The notes: a model not told the origin generated them from the letters alone. DNA of 64,000 nt from Aphelocoma coerulescens (GCF_041296385.1 NC_091015.1:57850345-57914344), one strand, 5' to 3'. Positions 1 to 14,637 are shown, numbered from the stretch's first letter. Program-made: numbers and translations.

Positions 1-137
1 CAGGTGATATTTTGGAGCAGGCAAAAAGAAAGAGGGACTGGCAGAGAGTCAAATGTCTAGCTGAGCCCTGATATTAGAGAAGGGACGATTGAAGGGAATA
101 AAACAAGGATAAGAGTTGTTTTGCTTTTTGTCTTTTC

Positions 138-156
138 TTTTTTTTTTTTTTTTTTT
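138..156 (+). repeat. Poly-T run (T19)
   Basis: An uninterrupted run of 19 T follows a T-rich lead-in and is followed by CCAG. It resembles a polypyrimidine tract with a splice acceptor, but the frame after it shows no protein-like signal and closes at 349. It is best treated as a homopolymer microsatellite. Confidence 0.85.
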
Positions 157-1282
157 CCAGATAATACAGCGGAGAATTTATTTTAACATTTTACTACAGA
201 AACAGGATAGCCTGGGGTTGTCTTCACATACATCAGGCCAAACAGAGCTGGGATGTGCTGTTCAGCTATATTTGCTCCACTTACATATTTGTGGAGAACT
301 CATTAAGAAGCCTGAAAGTGAGGTAAAACTTGCCATGCTTGAAAGCTGAACTAAAGTCAGCAGATTATTTATTTGCAGAGGTAGCCCTGTAATGGGTAAA
401 AGGAAAGAAAGTGCTGGTTTATACTTCTTTGTTATGTTTTCTTCACTGTATTTTTGTCTGTTGTGTTAGGGCAAAGTCAACCATGTATCGGCATCCAGCA
501 AACCAGGGAGCAGAGCAGGATCAAAGGCAGTGCATTGGGTTTATACAGCATTTTGGGCAAGGGTAGATCTAACCCTTGTGAAACAACCACCATGAGCCAT
601 GTCACGTGGTGCTCACCTGTTGTAAATGTTCAGTAGCACAGCCTAGTTTTGAGAACGTGTCTCACGGATGCTTTGATCCTAAGCTGCTGAAGAATACTTT
701 ATTCTCTTCTCCTTCAAAATACCTTGAGGAAGGATTTCTTCTCTGTTTAGCTCTTAGGAGGTCATTGATAATAATTTAGATGGAGGTGCAACAGGGAAAT
801 TCTTTATGGATCTGCTGTTACAAATTATAAAGGAGCCTTTAATTACAAGCTTGCTCACTTGGATTTTAAGTACAGGATTAAGTGCACACCAACTCAGTGA
901 ACTGGTGCCTTTGCATGCTGAGCTCCATGGACTACCACACTCCTGGATTCTTGAGTGACTGGTGACTTGCCAACACAGGAGATAAAGCCTTTGTTCCCCA
1001 TGTTACAGCAACCTGGTCTCAAAACCCAAAATAACAAAATTAGGGGACTAAAATGACCTGTAGCTATATAAACTGGACTGTAGAAAGCAACACAGGATTG
1101 TGATTAACAGATTTGCTTTTGTTGCTGATTCTGTCAACAGGTTGAGGAGTGAGGGCAATTACTAACTCAAGTCACTTTCCTGCATCTCTGCTTCACTCTC
1201 TGTAAACTGAGGTTCATGATATTAATTTGTTTTGCAAAATACTGATAAGAAATGCCCTGTAAAATCTTCTCTGGCTACACGT

Positions 1283-1324
1283 AAATAAGAGACAGAATTT
1301 AAGAAATAAGAGACAGAATTTAAG
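1283..1324 (+). repeat. Perfect 2 x 21-bp tandem duplication
   Basis: Two identical 21-bp units lie head to tail at 1,283-1,303 and 1,304-1,324, each beginning AAATAAGAG and ending ATTTAAG. Perfect identity points to a recent duplication or an active length polymorphism. No function is implied. Confidence 0.95.
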
Positions 1325-2412
1325 ATTAGCCCACAGTCAGGCTGACTGGTGACTACATAGAGTATTTTAACAAAAGTCTCCAAAGATAAACATCCACAAA
1401 ATAAATTTACTGCACCTTATATTCCCCTACAAAAAGCTGAGTTTTAAATGCTTGCTTACACCTCACTGACTGCACTAGCTCCTTCATTTAGGAAATTTGA
1501 TTTTTGACACTAGGTCTGCTGCATACAACCCCTTCGGGTTCCTCCTTTGTTGCAAGCTGGTAATCAGATCCAACCTTAGCTTATGCAATGTACAAATTGT
1601 TTGCATGCCTCGCTGTGTTCATTGAGTCTTCACAACTGCAACTCTTACACAATTTTCCAGGAAAAGAAGAATTACTTAAGCCTGAAACTCAGGGTCTGTC
1701 CACCTCCACACAAAAAATGCTACTGCATGGACACTGTCTGTGGCTGCATGATCCATGGCAGTCAGTGCAAGAGATTTCATAACCATCCGACTTTTGTTTT
1801 CAGTAGCCTATATCCAATTCATTAGAAGAAGCTGGTAAATGTCAGCCCTATAAACAGGACAAAAAATGATTCAGTCTTCTCTATATAATCTGTCTAATAA
1901 ATTCAATAGGTGTCACTTTTGTGGAAGGGTCTATATACCTCAGCAGTAATTTGTCACCAGGAAACAGTTTCAGGGCGTTTCACAGTTGTGTGTCAGTGTT
2001 CATTTCAGGCCTTATCTTCAATGAACATTTCTTGCTAAGAGCAATTAATTCCTTGCATCTGTCACTATAGGAACAAAGCAAATGCACTTTATGCAGAAGG
2101 CCCATTATTCAGTACATTAGGCACTGATATGACAGTTCTTCTCATCCCACAGTCACATACAACAATAAGTCACCTTACTTATCACTAAAATTTGCAAAAT
2201 TTAATATTACAAGTATATGCATCTTCATTCTTTCCTTTTTAAATTATTTTATTTTTCATATTAAAGAAAAAAACAAACTTTCAAATATTATAACCCTGAT
2301 TAAAGAAAACCAAAAAAACACAAGCCCAAAGCAAAAAAAAAGTCCCACCCCTTCAGTAAATGTTGCATCAGCATTTCAATTCACGCAAATTTGAAATTCA
2401 GTGGAAGAATTT

Positions 2413-2427
2413 AAAAAAAAAAAAAAA
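2413..2427 (+). repeat. Poly-A run (A15)
   Basis: A simple run of 15 A lies in AT-rich DNA. No retrocopy or SINE body was recognised upstream. Confidence 0.9.
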
Positions 2428-5400
2428 GCATAAGGTTTATTAAGGGGAGAAGACTTCTAAACCACACCAAAGTATACTGAAAATTATTTAAAATTAGCAG
2501 ATCTGTCTGCAGAATGACTTTTGCTCCACTCTGACCCCTGAATCCTAGGCTGCCCTCAAATATAAGGGCCTAAATATATTCCAAAAATCAATATAGGTTG
2601 CTGTGTAGAGCTTTCTGAAGGAAATTATTAGATATTAAAAATTCAGTTATAACACCTCGAAATATCATTCAGAACAGAGAAAAGAAAGGAAATGCGAGAA
2701 ATGCCAGGAAAGAAAAGCAGACAATTATTTGCCCATCTGATGTTTGCTGTGATGAGGAAGAACCAGGGAGATTCACAGACAGGATGTTTTCAATCAACTG
2801 GAGGAAAATTAAAAATGGAGGGGGGGGAAAGAAATACATTTATTCTTTGTGATACGAGTTACTGGTTTCCTGAAATATTACCATATTGTACAAACTGCTA
2901 GATGATGAAATTAAACAACCACAATAGCTACATTATGCACCCTGAATATTTGGAAAAAACATGTATGCACAGAGCAGTCACTGATGTAAAAGAGGCAGTT
3001 TACTCAAGCTGCATGTTGCATTCATTTTTCTCAGTGATGCCAGAATATATATTAATTCTTAAAACCTGCTTGCTAATCATTTTAAGCCAACACTGGAGAA
3101 AACTCAATTGGGATGCATTTAAGCAAGCACCACAGGAAGCTCATTCTGGGACAAGCTCACAAACTGAGTTATTTTCATCTGTTTTGAGACAGAAAAAACA
3201 ACACATGATGCACAAGTCCAGTCAGAGGCAACCAACATAACATAAATTGCAGATCATTGCAGTGTGAAAGACCTCCTCTGCCATAAAGACACCAGCTGCT
3301 AACACTGGAAATGCGATGCAGAACAAGCTATTCCACACACCTCAGAATTAAGGATGCTCATCTTCTTACAGGTTTGTGCCATACATTTGATATGCTGCTC
3401 CATACTTGCCTTAACACTTGAAGCCTGTCTTCCATGTTTCCTGTTCCATAGCTATACATTCCTCCTTTCCCACCTCTGTGTCCTCTAAACCCCCCTGTGT
3501 TGTTCCCCAGATCTGTCCTACATCACTCAGCTGATGATTATGCTTGAATATATAATGTTATGACCGGATTCAGACTTGGCTTGTATGTGGCAGGCATAAT
3601 GGTTTTGGGTTTTTTTCCTTTTATTAGGCACTAATAAAACCTTTTCTGTTTTCTTGGCATCAAGTTTCACTCAATACATGAGAAACTATGTTTTTGAGAC
3701 ATCCTTATGTTTATCAAAGGTAGTGAAAGTTAAAAAGACTTTCAGGGAAAAAAATGGACTTAATTGGAAAACCATGCAAAAATGAGCTAGAAAACTGTCA
3801 GTGACCTCCAGCCATTTCTAGTCTAATTCTTGGATCAAAACAGGAAGATATAATCAGTGAAAATTGATCTTGTATCATTAATTTCATCTCAGTATCTGCA
3901 ACAAGGCTGGACAGACGTGCATGCATATAGCTTAAACTGTTCCACAGTTTTCATTAATTAAACTGGCTTTTTTTTTCCTTCCATACAAGGTCTTAGAAGA
4001 GCCTGGACTTTGTTCTGCAGCCTGGGATGAATACAGGTACCCTGCACCCCAGCTCTCTCACCAGCTGTTCCCCAAGGCCACATAGTCTTCACCTCAAGTG
4101 TTTACATGCATACAGTCTTCAAATACCTCCATTCACCTGCTTTAAACCAAAGAAATAGTGTAAAGCAGCTCTAACCCTCTTTGAGAAAAACAAACCACTT
4201 GGAAGGGTTGGGTTTTCATCAGTAATATTCCACTCATCTAGTAGAAAGCTACTAGTTAGATGTAACTGTTTATTAGCTGCAACTGTGGGGGTGGTTGTCA
4301 CATTTTTCCAATAATAAAACTCGGCTCTGAATTAGCAAAGGCCACTGAATTTTTTTCTTAATGACTAGCATTTAATCCCTGAAGCACTGTGCAGCTGTTT
4401 TTCTCCCTCCTATTTAAGTTTTAAAAAAATATTTGAACTCTAAATGAAGGAGGAATTGCTGTGGGGTTTGCTGAATTTCCACTGGTTTTTAGCTGCCTCT
4501 ATTTCTTTAGCTAGCTCCTGAGTCACTCCAGAAACATCCCATGTCAGGAGTCCTTTGGACAACGTGATCACAGCTGCAAAGTTAGATTTTTTTTTTTCCT
4601 TTTTCAGAGGAGTTTCATCCATTCCAGGTTCAGGAAGTGCTGTTATTTCCTCTTTTCCTTTGTGCTTTCTCATACATTCATAAACGTTTCTCAGTCCTTT
4701 GCCTCTCCTGCACCATTACTCCACACGCTCTTAAGCACAGGCTGCCTCACATTTTGGGCATGAGCCTCCTGCCTGATACCAAGGAATCAACTCAGCTGGC
4801 ATTTCTAGGTGTTACTGACATGGACACCACCCAAAGGCACATGGATGCAGAAGTGCAGGCACTATCATTTGGAGGAGAGCTTTTTAAGGGCACAGAGAAT
4901 ACGGTGACATTTAAGCTACTTGGAAACCAACATATTTTTAGCTTAATTTAATTGGAATTTTTTGTTAAATGAAAATGCTAGTTTCCAAGAGTCTGTAAGA
5001 AAAGGATTATTTTCCAAGCCAGTCAGAATATTTCTATTCATCACAGTAATTCATGTTTTCTTTGCTGAGTTAATATCTTGTGATTCTTAAATGTTTCTAA
5101 ATTTTAAAACTCACTTGTCCCCCACTTCAACTGCTGCTAAATGAGATTTCTAGTAGCTTTAAAATCCAGAAAAGGGATGTTGTTTCAGCAAGACTTTACT
5201 GTCTATTGTTTAAATCCAATTATTTAGTATTCCTGGAACAAAGATTATAGATTTATAACATACATTAGTTGCTTTATATTTATCTCCTCAAACTTATTTT
5301 CATTATCGCCTTAGCATTCAACAGTCACTGTAAAGCCATTATCCAGTCACAGGTTCATAACACATAATTTGATTAAACATATTACAAAAATAACAAAAGG

Positions 5401-7144
5401 GTTTTTTCCATCGTGCTTTACCAGAACAATGAGGAAATGCCATGCACAACAATTCCCTCCTCACAACAATTCGCACAGAAACGTTCTTTGTTTGCAAAGC
5501 TTCTTTGTCCTGTGATGCTTAATTAAGGATATAATGGAGAATATTACAGTCATTTTAGAGTCATTTGGAAGTAATGATGCCTGAGGCCAAGCATGGAGTT
5601 CTGTTTACCTCAGCTAAACGTAAAAGTGTTGGCAATGGCCATTAAAATTGGACCCCACTGCTATCCCAGTTTTCAGAAATAACTTGCTGTTCCCTTCTCC
5701 TGCCCTTTCCCCCAGTAGCTACACTTTTTAATTTCTTGGGTGCCATGCCTCTCAGCAGCATAAAGTTGCACTTTGTAAGAGCTTATCTTCCTCCTTTATT
5801 AAACAGCATGCCTTGAAATCATTTCATGTTAGCACAAAGTTCCCAGAGGCATGTAACTCCCATCACAGGCTGTAGCTGCATCTATCGAGTTAGTCATGTG
5901 GATCACAGAGGCACGATATCTGTTTATGCTAAATAAAAAGATCTAGAGGTGAATTTCATCTGGAATCAAACAGCTAATTTCCATGAAGACTTACTGCAGT
6001 TTTATGGGTTTTCAGGAAGAGCTCTCGCCATCTCACTCTGGTTTCAAGGAAGATCAGGGTGGGGTTGTTACACCTCAAGCTCTAGTGAGGCTAAAAGGGG
6101 AGTTATTTTTATATGCACAGTCTTTCCATAAAGGTTCCCAACACATATATTTTCCACTTAAAGCATGCTTTCATAAAGGGTATTTGGACTGTAGTAAAAT
6201 AATGATTTTTCATGAGTATTTACAGAGACACTATGCACCACAGAATAATGTGTGGAAAATAAGGTACTTATTCTAATGGAGACTTGAATTTGTCTCAAAA
6301 TCAATTTTATCAATCTTTTTAACAATGTATGGAATCAGAATAAAAACATTAAATACACATGTCTGTTCTCACAGGAGAAGGTGTCCTGGATAATGGTGAG
6401 CCAGGTTAGATGCTGGAGCAATGAAAGACTGTCCACACTCCAAAATATCTGCTTAAATCCAAGGGAGATCTCTCCAGTGTAGCTCATGTTTCACACTCCT
6501 TTAGCTTCTCTATCAAAAGTGGTAAATTTTGACGCATAAATTTATGCACTGTGAGCTGGACTGTTGCCTTAAACTTCCATTCCCCAAGGCAAGGCTGCCA
6601 GGCATAGAACTGCAAGTTTCACTCTCTTCTCAAGTTTTCTACTCCAAGAGTTAGTACCTCTTGAAATGTTAGGGAAATAGTACATTCAATGGGCCCATTT
6701 GAAACCTTACATCTAAAGAGACAGGGGGGACAAGTTGGAAATTTTCCACTAATTCTTTTCCACAGATAGGACAGCACATTAAAATTACTGGCAACTCAGT
6801 GAAAACAACAGGAAAACATCCAAAAGTCTGGTGTTTTTCAGGTAAGTCCTTAAACCCCAAAAAATTTTGTGCTGTGCAAAAGCAAAAATGTGTTAATTAT
6901 CTGCCACTCCCAAGCACAAGTTTCTAGATGAATATCCCCAGCTTTCTAGACATGCTAACATGAGGTGAGCTTCTGCCCAGCACAGCTAAGGCTCTAGGTG
7001 AATGATGCAAAAGGAACAAATTTCATCATAACTCTGGCTGCTCTGTATTTTTCTACCTGACCTTATTGATCAGGTAGAAGTACTACTTTTGAAGTACTCC
7101 CCCTCAAGTGAAATGTATTCATTTAGATTTTTATATTTCATCTT

Positions 7145-7163
7145 TTTCTTTCTTTCTTTCTTT
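7145..7163 (+). repeat. (TTTC)n microsatellite
   Basis: About four TTTC tetranucleotide units follow a short T-rich lead-in. It is short and probably only mildly variable in length. Confidence 0.85.
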
Positions 7164-10100
7164 GCCCACAGACTGGAATATTGCTTCTTAGGCCAAAGAA
7201 ATAACAAAAAATTAATTTTTGAACCATGCACTCCAGGACACTTCACATTAAACTGTAGACACTACAGGCAACTAGATAATACTAATAGCACCTGAGGCAA
7301 TTTCCCTTCCTATGTTTCTTCTCAGTTGCCAGCTGGAGTCTAGGCTAAAAATAGCCTTGTCATGACAGAATAATGAATCCCAGGGATAAGTGTATTTCTC
7401 AGAAACACAGTGAGGTCATTATCTGAACATTAAAGGATGAATAGGGTGGGAAAGGGAGGGAAGCCGTTACTGGGTGGTACAATAAAAATGCAGAATGAAT
7501 GAAAGAAATGTGAACACATGTTACTCAAAAGGCTCTGAAAACCATGGCTTGCTTTCCTGTTTATGTTAGTGTAGGAATAATTTACATGACATTAAAAATT
7601 GAAAATACTCATAAGAAATTCTTAGCTGGCAATTTGTCTGCATAAACAATTACTGCTTTCCAGGCTCTGTGAAATTATTCTGTTTTATCTATAGGACACT
7701 TCAATAATTGTACCATATATCTGTTACTTACAGTACCACTAATAGTAAGGGAAGCATATTCCAAAGCTAGTCTACTAAAAAAACCCCAAACCAACCAACC
7801 ATGAAGTCATCCAAATCCAGGAGCTCTCAACTGGTTTTTGCCTGAATTATTTTACCCCTTAGAAGTACAACAAAATAAACAAAGAACAGTATATCTACAT
7901 TGTCATTATTATGATCTGCGTTGAAGCAGTAAATCTGCAGCTAGACACAGCTGATTTAGAGAGGGGATAAATTTCAGACTAAGATTACTTGATGAAAAAA
8001 AAATTAAAATCTTATTGCTGCCGTAATAGCTATTATTACTATGGCCAAAAGAAATCGGTCTTCTTACCTCCCAGCCTGCTGCTTTATCATCATTTGACAT
8101 CATTTGCCTGCTGGCAGTTTCAGCGTTTCCCCTCTTTAGAAACCATCTGATCTTATCTTTCTTCATTGCCTTTAGAGACAGCACTAAGTCAGAGAAAGTA
8201 CATTTTAATACTCATATTTTAAGCCAACCCTCCTTTCTCTTCATTGAGAAGGGAGCAGAGAGGTTTCCACTTGGGGAAAACATTCTCCTTCCACCTGAAA
8301 GACACTTGATGTGATGCTGCCTGAGAGAGACAGGATGTGTAGATAAACCATACAAGCCAAAGACCAAGGAAGCTGCTGAGAGTGGTAAATAAATAATATA
8401 ATATAGTTAGTCCAGCAGGTAGAGGAGAGGAACTTGCACCAGAGCATTCATAGGGAGCCCTTGATCCAGGAAGCCACAAAACCTGCTAAGTTTGAATTGA
8501 ACTGCCTGCTTGGGCCCAGCAACAAAGCTCAATTGTTTGTTGTGCAACACCATCAAAATGAAGCCTTGCTTGGTTAGAGCATTTAATACAGCACAGCTTA
8601 ATGTTCTGGACTCCCATGCATTAGGGGAGAAATGCACAGCAATAGGTCTTGTATAAAAGTTTGATACATTAAAAGCAAAATAAAAATACTTTTGAGGCAG
8701 ACCTATTATCAGCAGCACACAGTGTAATGATGACACTTCAGACTGAAGAACAGAGACAGGCCTCTGATCCTGCAAGCATTTATTGGCCTGCATTTCCCTA
8801 CCATGAGTAATTTCTTCAGGATTCCATGAGGCTGCATAATAGTAAAATTAAACCATGTATCATCATTTCGAAAACACACATCTGAAACAAATACCATCTA
8901 CAGTCTCCACTCTATTTTCTGAGCAGAGGAGAGAAAAGAAGAAAAAAAAAAAGGCAGAAAACTCCTCTGACAAAGGTCTTGCTTTTCTCTCTGGCTGAGG
9001 AAGAAAGAAGACATTATCACCACAAAAAATGCACAAATATTAACAGTCCAATGATCACAACATTTTCAACCTGAAAAGATCAGGATAGATTGACCTAATA
9101 GAACTGAGAGGTCCAGACTCATCCTGTTTTGTCTCAGTTCACTTTCTTTTGAGGGAGACAGGACAATGAGCCTTCCTACATGAGTCCTGAAAGTAAACCC
9201 CTAAAATTAATCCGAATCACAGCATTTGTGTACATACAGTGGCTACTTGCAGCTTCTAAAGTCTGGTTTCCAGTAGAAATATTTAAGTCTGCATTTGCAT
9301 TTCTTATTGCTTAGATCTACTCCAAATCTGGGTTTGGGGTTTTTTGAGTTTTTGGCAGGTTTTTTGAGAGAAATTTCCTTCTGCATATTTTTTCAAGTAA
9401 AGGATTTGCCCCACATGAACTTATAGAGCAGGCTGTATATAATCCTTCTGTCCATGCACCCTGAGCACTTGCTGGTGCTTCAGGTGATATGACACTTGGG
9501 CTCAGCTGGGAAGCCTGCGTCTTGGACTGGGGTCTTGGCAAGTCTGCTTGTAGTGGTCTGTGACCCAGCCACTATCTCAGAGACAGCAACCACAGGGGGA
9601 ATTATGGAAATGGCCACAAGCTCTGCCCCTAACTTTGGATGTGCTATTATTTCAAGAGATACAGTGACTATGAAAAGGAATGCACAGGAAATGCCTATCA
9701 TAGCCCAACACTATCAGAGGTGCCTGAGAAAGGAATGGCCGGAGGTTGAGGTATAAAATGGAGCAGCAACAGATATTAATATTTTTAAGTTCTATGAATA
9801 AACCAGTTTGGTAGTTCCATAGCCAGGCTTCTCAGTCCTCCCAGCTGTCCTGGCTAAGCTAAGATTTTAATGCTGCTTTTGTATCCGTAATCTTGGAGTT
9901 TTCATCCACCACCCATTTTTTTCTCCTGCAGTCTTGGGTTACTGAATAAATTATTATGGTGAGCATAAGGAAGGACCAGTACTGAAGAGGAACAATTACT
10001 AAAACTTGATGGCTAAGGAGTTTTCTCCTTATACAGAAGACAAGTTTTTAAATAGTTGGTAAAGTTGTAATAGGTGACCTGTCCACACGTTACAGCCTCA

Positions 10101-10706
10101 ATATCAGGAGGGACAGATCACCAACACACAATGTAAACATACATTTATAAATCATGTTATAAAACAAGACCTGAGATGCAAACCTTTAACAGCAACAATT
10201 AATTAAATTTTCATGCACCTAAACATGAATTAATATTTATTAACTGTTTCCAAATATTTGTTTATCATCTTCAAGCCAGTGCTGATTTTTACGTTTTTAA
10301 ATAAGTAGCAAAAACAAATTAAAAGAATTTGCAGGCAAGCCAAATAAACCCCTCAAAGATATTAATACTCAAACATTCTTTCTTCAAAGAATTTGGGGAC
10401 AAAAAAACCCCAACAACCTAGATTTAATTTTAATATATTCTAGGCAGATGTTTTAAGTAACAACAAAGCAGTTTTGAACTGGAGAACAGCAGTAAACACA
10501 GGAAAAGTTTAGAATTCCTAACAACTGAGAAGTGGTTAAGTAGAAATTTACTGAAACACAGTTGAATTGATGCTGTGCACAATGCAGCATGAAATAAGGG
10601 ACTGAGAGGAAGGAAGCATATTAAGGAATTGTTTCCATTACAGGCTCATATCAAGGATTTATCTTCCTTCAGAAATTTTGCTTTCAAGCATATTCACACT
10701 GCTTGG

Positions 10707-10709
<3 letters not shown>

Positions 10710-10740
<31 letters not shown>

Positions 10741-10785
10741 ACAAAAAAACCAACAACAACAAAAAAACCCAACCAAACCCTGCTT
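10710..10785 (+). repeat. Poly-A (A30) with A/C-rich tail
   Basis: A run of 30 A (10,710-10,739) runs into an interrupted A/C-rich tract with CAA and AACC units. The upstream 100 bp was checked for a retroposed body and none was recognised. It is therefore called a compound simple repeat, although a very old retroposed tail cannot be excluded. Confidence 0.9.
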
Positions 10786-13700
10786 CAAAAACACTTAGCT
10801 TAATATTTTCTCTCCCATACGTATCTCGGGCAACAGTAGCTATGATCAAGTTACGTAAGTCTAGCACAGCAAATATATTACACAGAGAAGTGTCATTGCT
10901 GCTAAATACCTGAGATGTAGGATCATGCATCAGTATTATTAAACAAAAATATAGTTTCAGTACTTCCTCTCCTAACACTCCCTCAGAATGCAGCTGCCAC
11001 TTCCCAACTTTGTCTTCTGACACTACATCCACATGCCTCCACTACCCTCTGTTCTACATGTGATATAGTTTCAGGGTTGGGTCTGGACAAAGACACATGC
11101 CACATCTCTCCACCACCTCAGATAATAAACACAGGCTCCTTTATCTTAGTTTCTCCAGCAACAACATAGAAACAGAAGGAAGCAAGAATACTAACACTAG
11201 GCTAGGCAGCATTAATTATAAGGTACAACACCTGCTGAGAGGAAGGAAGCACATTCCAGAAAGAACCCCAATATGCTTCATAACTGGAATAAACACAGCA
11301 TATCCCAAAGCTATTTGCAAATGGAGCCAAATCTGAACACAAAAAATACATCCATTCAGCAGCATGCAATTTCTCTTTCAATTTAGGGATTGCATCCCTG
11401 ATGATGAAATTTTCTAATTCAAGCTACTTGATTAAAATTCTGTGACTAATACATGCTTAGATTAGCAGCTCAACTGCATGCAAGGTATCCCTCAAAGCAG
11501 ATTTGGATAGATGTATCCTATATTATAGATGTTGTTGCCAGACACTAGGAATAGATTCCATTTTGAGCTTGTGCGTCAGTCAAGTTCTTATTAAAAGGTG
11601 AGACTGTTTGGGGAATTTTTCTTCAGTGACAACAAACCAGTGCACTTTCAATTTCTCTAAATAGGTTTATTTGCCCGGTTAAACTCTGTGACTTTATTGC
11701 TTCAGAAAATATACTATTCTCCAGTGCCTCTGCACAAGGTACTGCATATCCCACCTGCTCCCACATGTACTGAAGCCTGATGCACAGACCAACTGAAAAA
11801 CATCAGGAAAGCAAGTCAAACTGAAGAGACCTCACATCATTGCCTGACATGTTGCCCATATGAAAAAGGTGCACGTGCAACTGCTCGTGTGGCTTCCCTG
11901 CAGTACCAAATCCTAATGGTTATAGAAAGGCACAGGCAAAGCACAGTCAGTACAGGCATTCTCAGAAGCATACTCAGACCTTACCATGAGGGTAGATGGA
12001 TGAGATGAAAATCTGCATAAATAGATTAATTCCCTGTGTATTGCATGTACATAAATGTCTTTCTTCCCTCTTAAAATGGCCCAAGCCATAGAAATTAGAG
12101 CAATCCTGAAGACAGAGCTGTTTCTAACACAAAGCTTCACACAGAGTACACAAAGTGTGCTTGTATCACTGGCAGGGTCTCATCCAGTTTAGCTCACCAT
12201 GTATTTCTGAAAGAGACCACTCACAGGGGCATTTTCCCCTCAGTCTGTGTAGATTGTGACATAAAACTGGATAAAACATCATGACATTAAGTTGTGACAG
12301 CTGCTCCAACATTCCTTTCTATACCATGACGACAAAATGTTTTGAACCAAGAGCCCCTGCTCTGATCTGAAGATAGTGCCACACAGCCCTCAAAACCATA
12401 ATAAACTCACAATAAGCCTGCTTTAACTTTTGTCTCACATAGCTGGTGCTCAGGGTCAGCTACTCTAAACCTCCACAACCACTGACATGCTGTTTGTGAT
12501 CTGCCTTGGGTAAGCATTAATGTGCCAAAAAAGATACATAGCACATCAAATCAGCTTTTGTTCTATACTTGTAAGATTTAATTTATTTTTTTTTTAAATA
12601 CAGAGAAAGAGAGAGAACATGAGAGTGTGACTTGTAGCATCAGCTGAGCATTATGAATCCAAACCCACTGTCATTTTTGAGAATATCTGATTAAAATCAA
12701 GAAGTCTATAATAGCAGTCATTACTTCAACATGGAAATTAGGGGTATTGTTAATTCTTTTCAACATGTATCAGCTCCCTTCTAATTGGATCTATATTCAT
12801 TACTGAAACTGAAATTAAAGAACAGCTATGAAAGGCTTTTGATGTCAGCTGTATATATCATGCCCTGAATTAAGTTACAAAAATGGTTAATACATTATGT
12901 GAATCTTCAACTACCTGTTTCACTCCATTTAGTTTAGTTGCACAGGTCCTGAGTACTGGCTGAGGTTCTGCACTAACACAGCAAACTTTTAGGATGGGTA
13001 AAAGAACTCATTCCATTTGAATTGCTGAAAAATGCATAGATCATGGCATAAAACCTCCCTAAAATCTGTTGGTTTACAACTGATTTGTCTGCCAGATGCA
13101 GGATCTGCTCAGTAAATGAGGTGTGGGACAGGGAAGAAATAGACCCTTTGAGTTACTTCCCACCAGAAATGCCATAAGAATGCAAAGTAAAAGCTGGCTG
13201 AACTTGGATCAATGTACTATGCCATGACCACTGCAAACATTTTGTTTTCCTAAATAAACTGTGGAAGAAAAGAAGAAGAGAGGAAAAGTTTGTGCTCAGT
13301 TTCAGAAGACTTTTGTCAGAACTTCCCCATCTGTCTCACACAGCTTATTTTTTTCTTCTATTTTGACTGGATCAAAAGGAAGGAAAAAAACCAACGTGTA
13401 TTGTACCAGTCTCTCAAACTGTTTAAATTTCTTTTCTCCTACTTTTTACCATAGAGCAGTAATACATTTATTCTCATGCCTTCAAAACCTAAACCCCGCA
13501 GCAGTCTTCCTGCTTGTCCTGTGCGGCACAAAATCATGTAGGAATAGTTTTCCTTACCTAAACTAATCCAGACTGGAGAGGCAGAAGAGAGGTTGCCCTA
13601 ACACTTTGATTTGCTCTCTTCTGAATGCAATCCTGTTTTCCAGATAACAACAAACATTTCAACTAACTGGAGAAAAGGGATGAGATCTTTGTACCTCATG

Positions 13701-14637
13701 AAGATGCATAATATAAGGAAAGACAATGCAGCAGCTATTACAGGATGCAAGTTTGCTGCACTCTGAGCTATAACAGAGCAAAAGCTGGCAGGAAAACAGG
13801 GGGTGCAGTCCAGAATTCTGCTTCTATCTTTGGGCTGCAAACCAGTATTTCCCAGCAGAGACAGACAGATCTCCTACTTGAATGAATACTCCTTTTTCTC
13901 TAGGTCAGGGGACTTCATCTAGTGCTTACAGCACTAGAGGGGCTCTTAAGAGCTTTAATAAGGGTACTAAAGCATGTTGATACGTGTTACACTTTAATTT
14001 CTGAAGGTGGAATTACTAAGGAAGGCTGTCTCTCTAGAAAGGACTATTAAGGTCCATAATCAAAATAGCATTTGTGCAGGTGTGTTCTCAGAGAAGCCTG
14101 GGGCAGACCAGCCCTCACTGGACTTTAAAACAACTTTAAAATCGTTACAGACTTCCTACAAAAAGTTTTAAAAAAATAAAAACAACTCTATACCCTCAGC
14201 AAACCTGAGCTATCCACTAGTAAAAAACAAGCATAATTTTCAAAATAAGCATATTTTTCTCCCAGAAAGCAAAGTCCCCCTTTCTTTGGGAATATCCTGC
14301 CTGAATCTCCCTAGAACCACCTGAAAATGATCATCAGTGGCAGCTGTTTGGGTCTCTGTATTTACCTTCTCTGCCTGTCCTTATCTGGACTGCTGCAGAT
14401 TTACCCTTTCTGACTTCTCAAAGCAGTACACCTGATATTTGCTCAGCCTTTCAGAAAAGAAGCAGACAAGCCACTCAAATTTTATTTGACCAGAACAAAG
14501 CCTTGAATTAATTAATGTAAAGTAGAGTAAAGGATACCTGGCTGAAGAATAGGTATATTCCATTTACTCCAATTATCTTGGATATAGTTCACTAGTTTGC
14601 AGTGATAAAAAGCCATTAATGAGCTTTGTCACTGATA

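Larger units (their letters stand above)
1..7144. other. Anonymous AT-rich non-coding stretch
   Basis: No gene is supported here. All open frames are short (112 codons or fewer), overlap on both strands and match nothing I recognise. The stretch holds a T19 run (138-156), a perfect 21-bp tandem duplication (1,283-1,324), an A/C-rich low-complexity patch (about 2,260-2,345), an A15 run (2,413-2,427) and a short G run near 2,819-2,827. No LINE, LTR or DNA-transposon signature was recognised by eye. The segment around 5,480-5,680 is of even complexity and free of repeats, so it could be conserved sequence, but this is a guess. Confidence 0.7.

Noticed and set aside
116..349. 77-codon frame starting before a T19 run, with an acceptor-like CCAG
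   Set aside because: The N-terminus is a Phe run encoded by the homopolymer. No donor or partner exon and no protein similarity is recognised.
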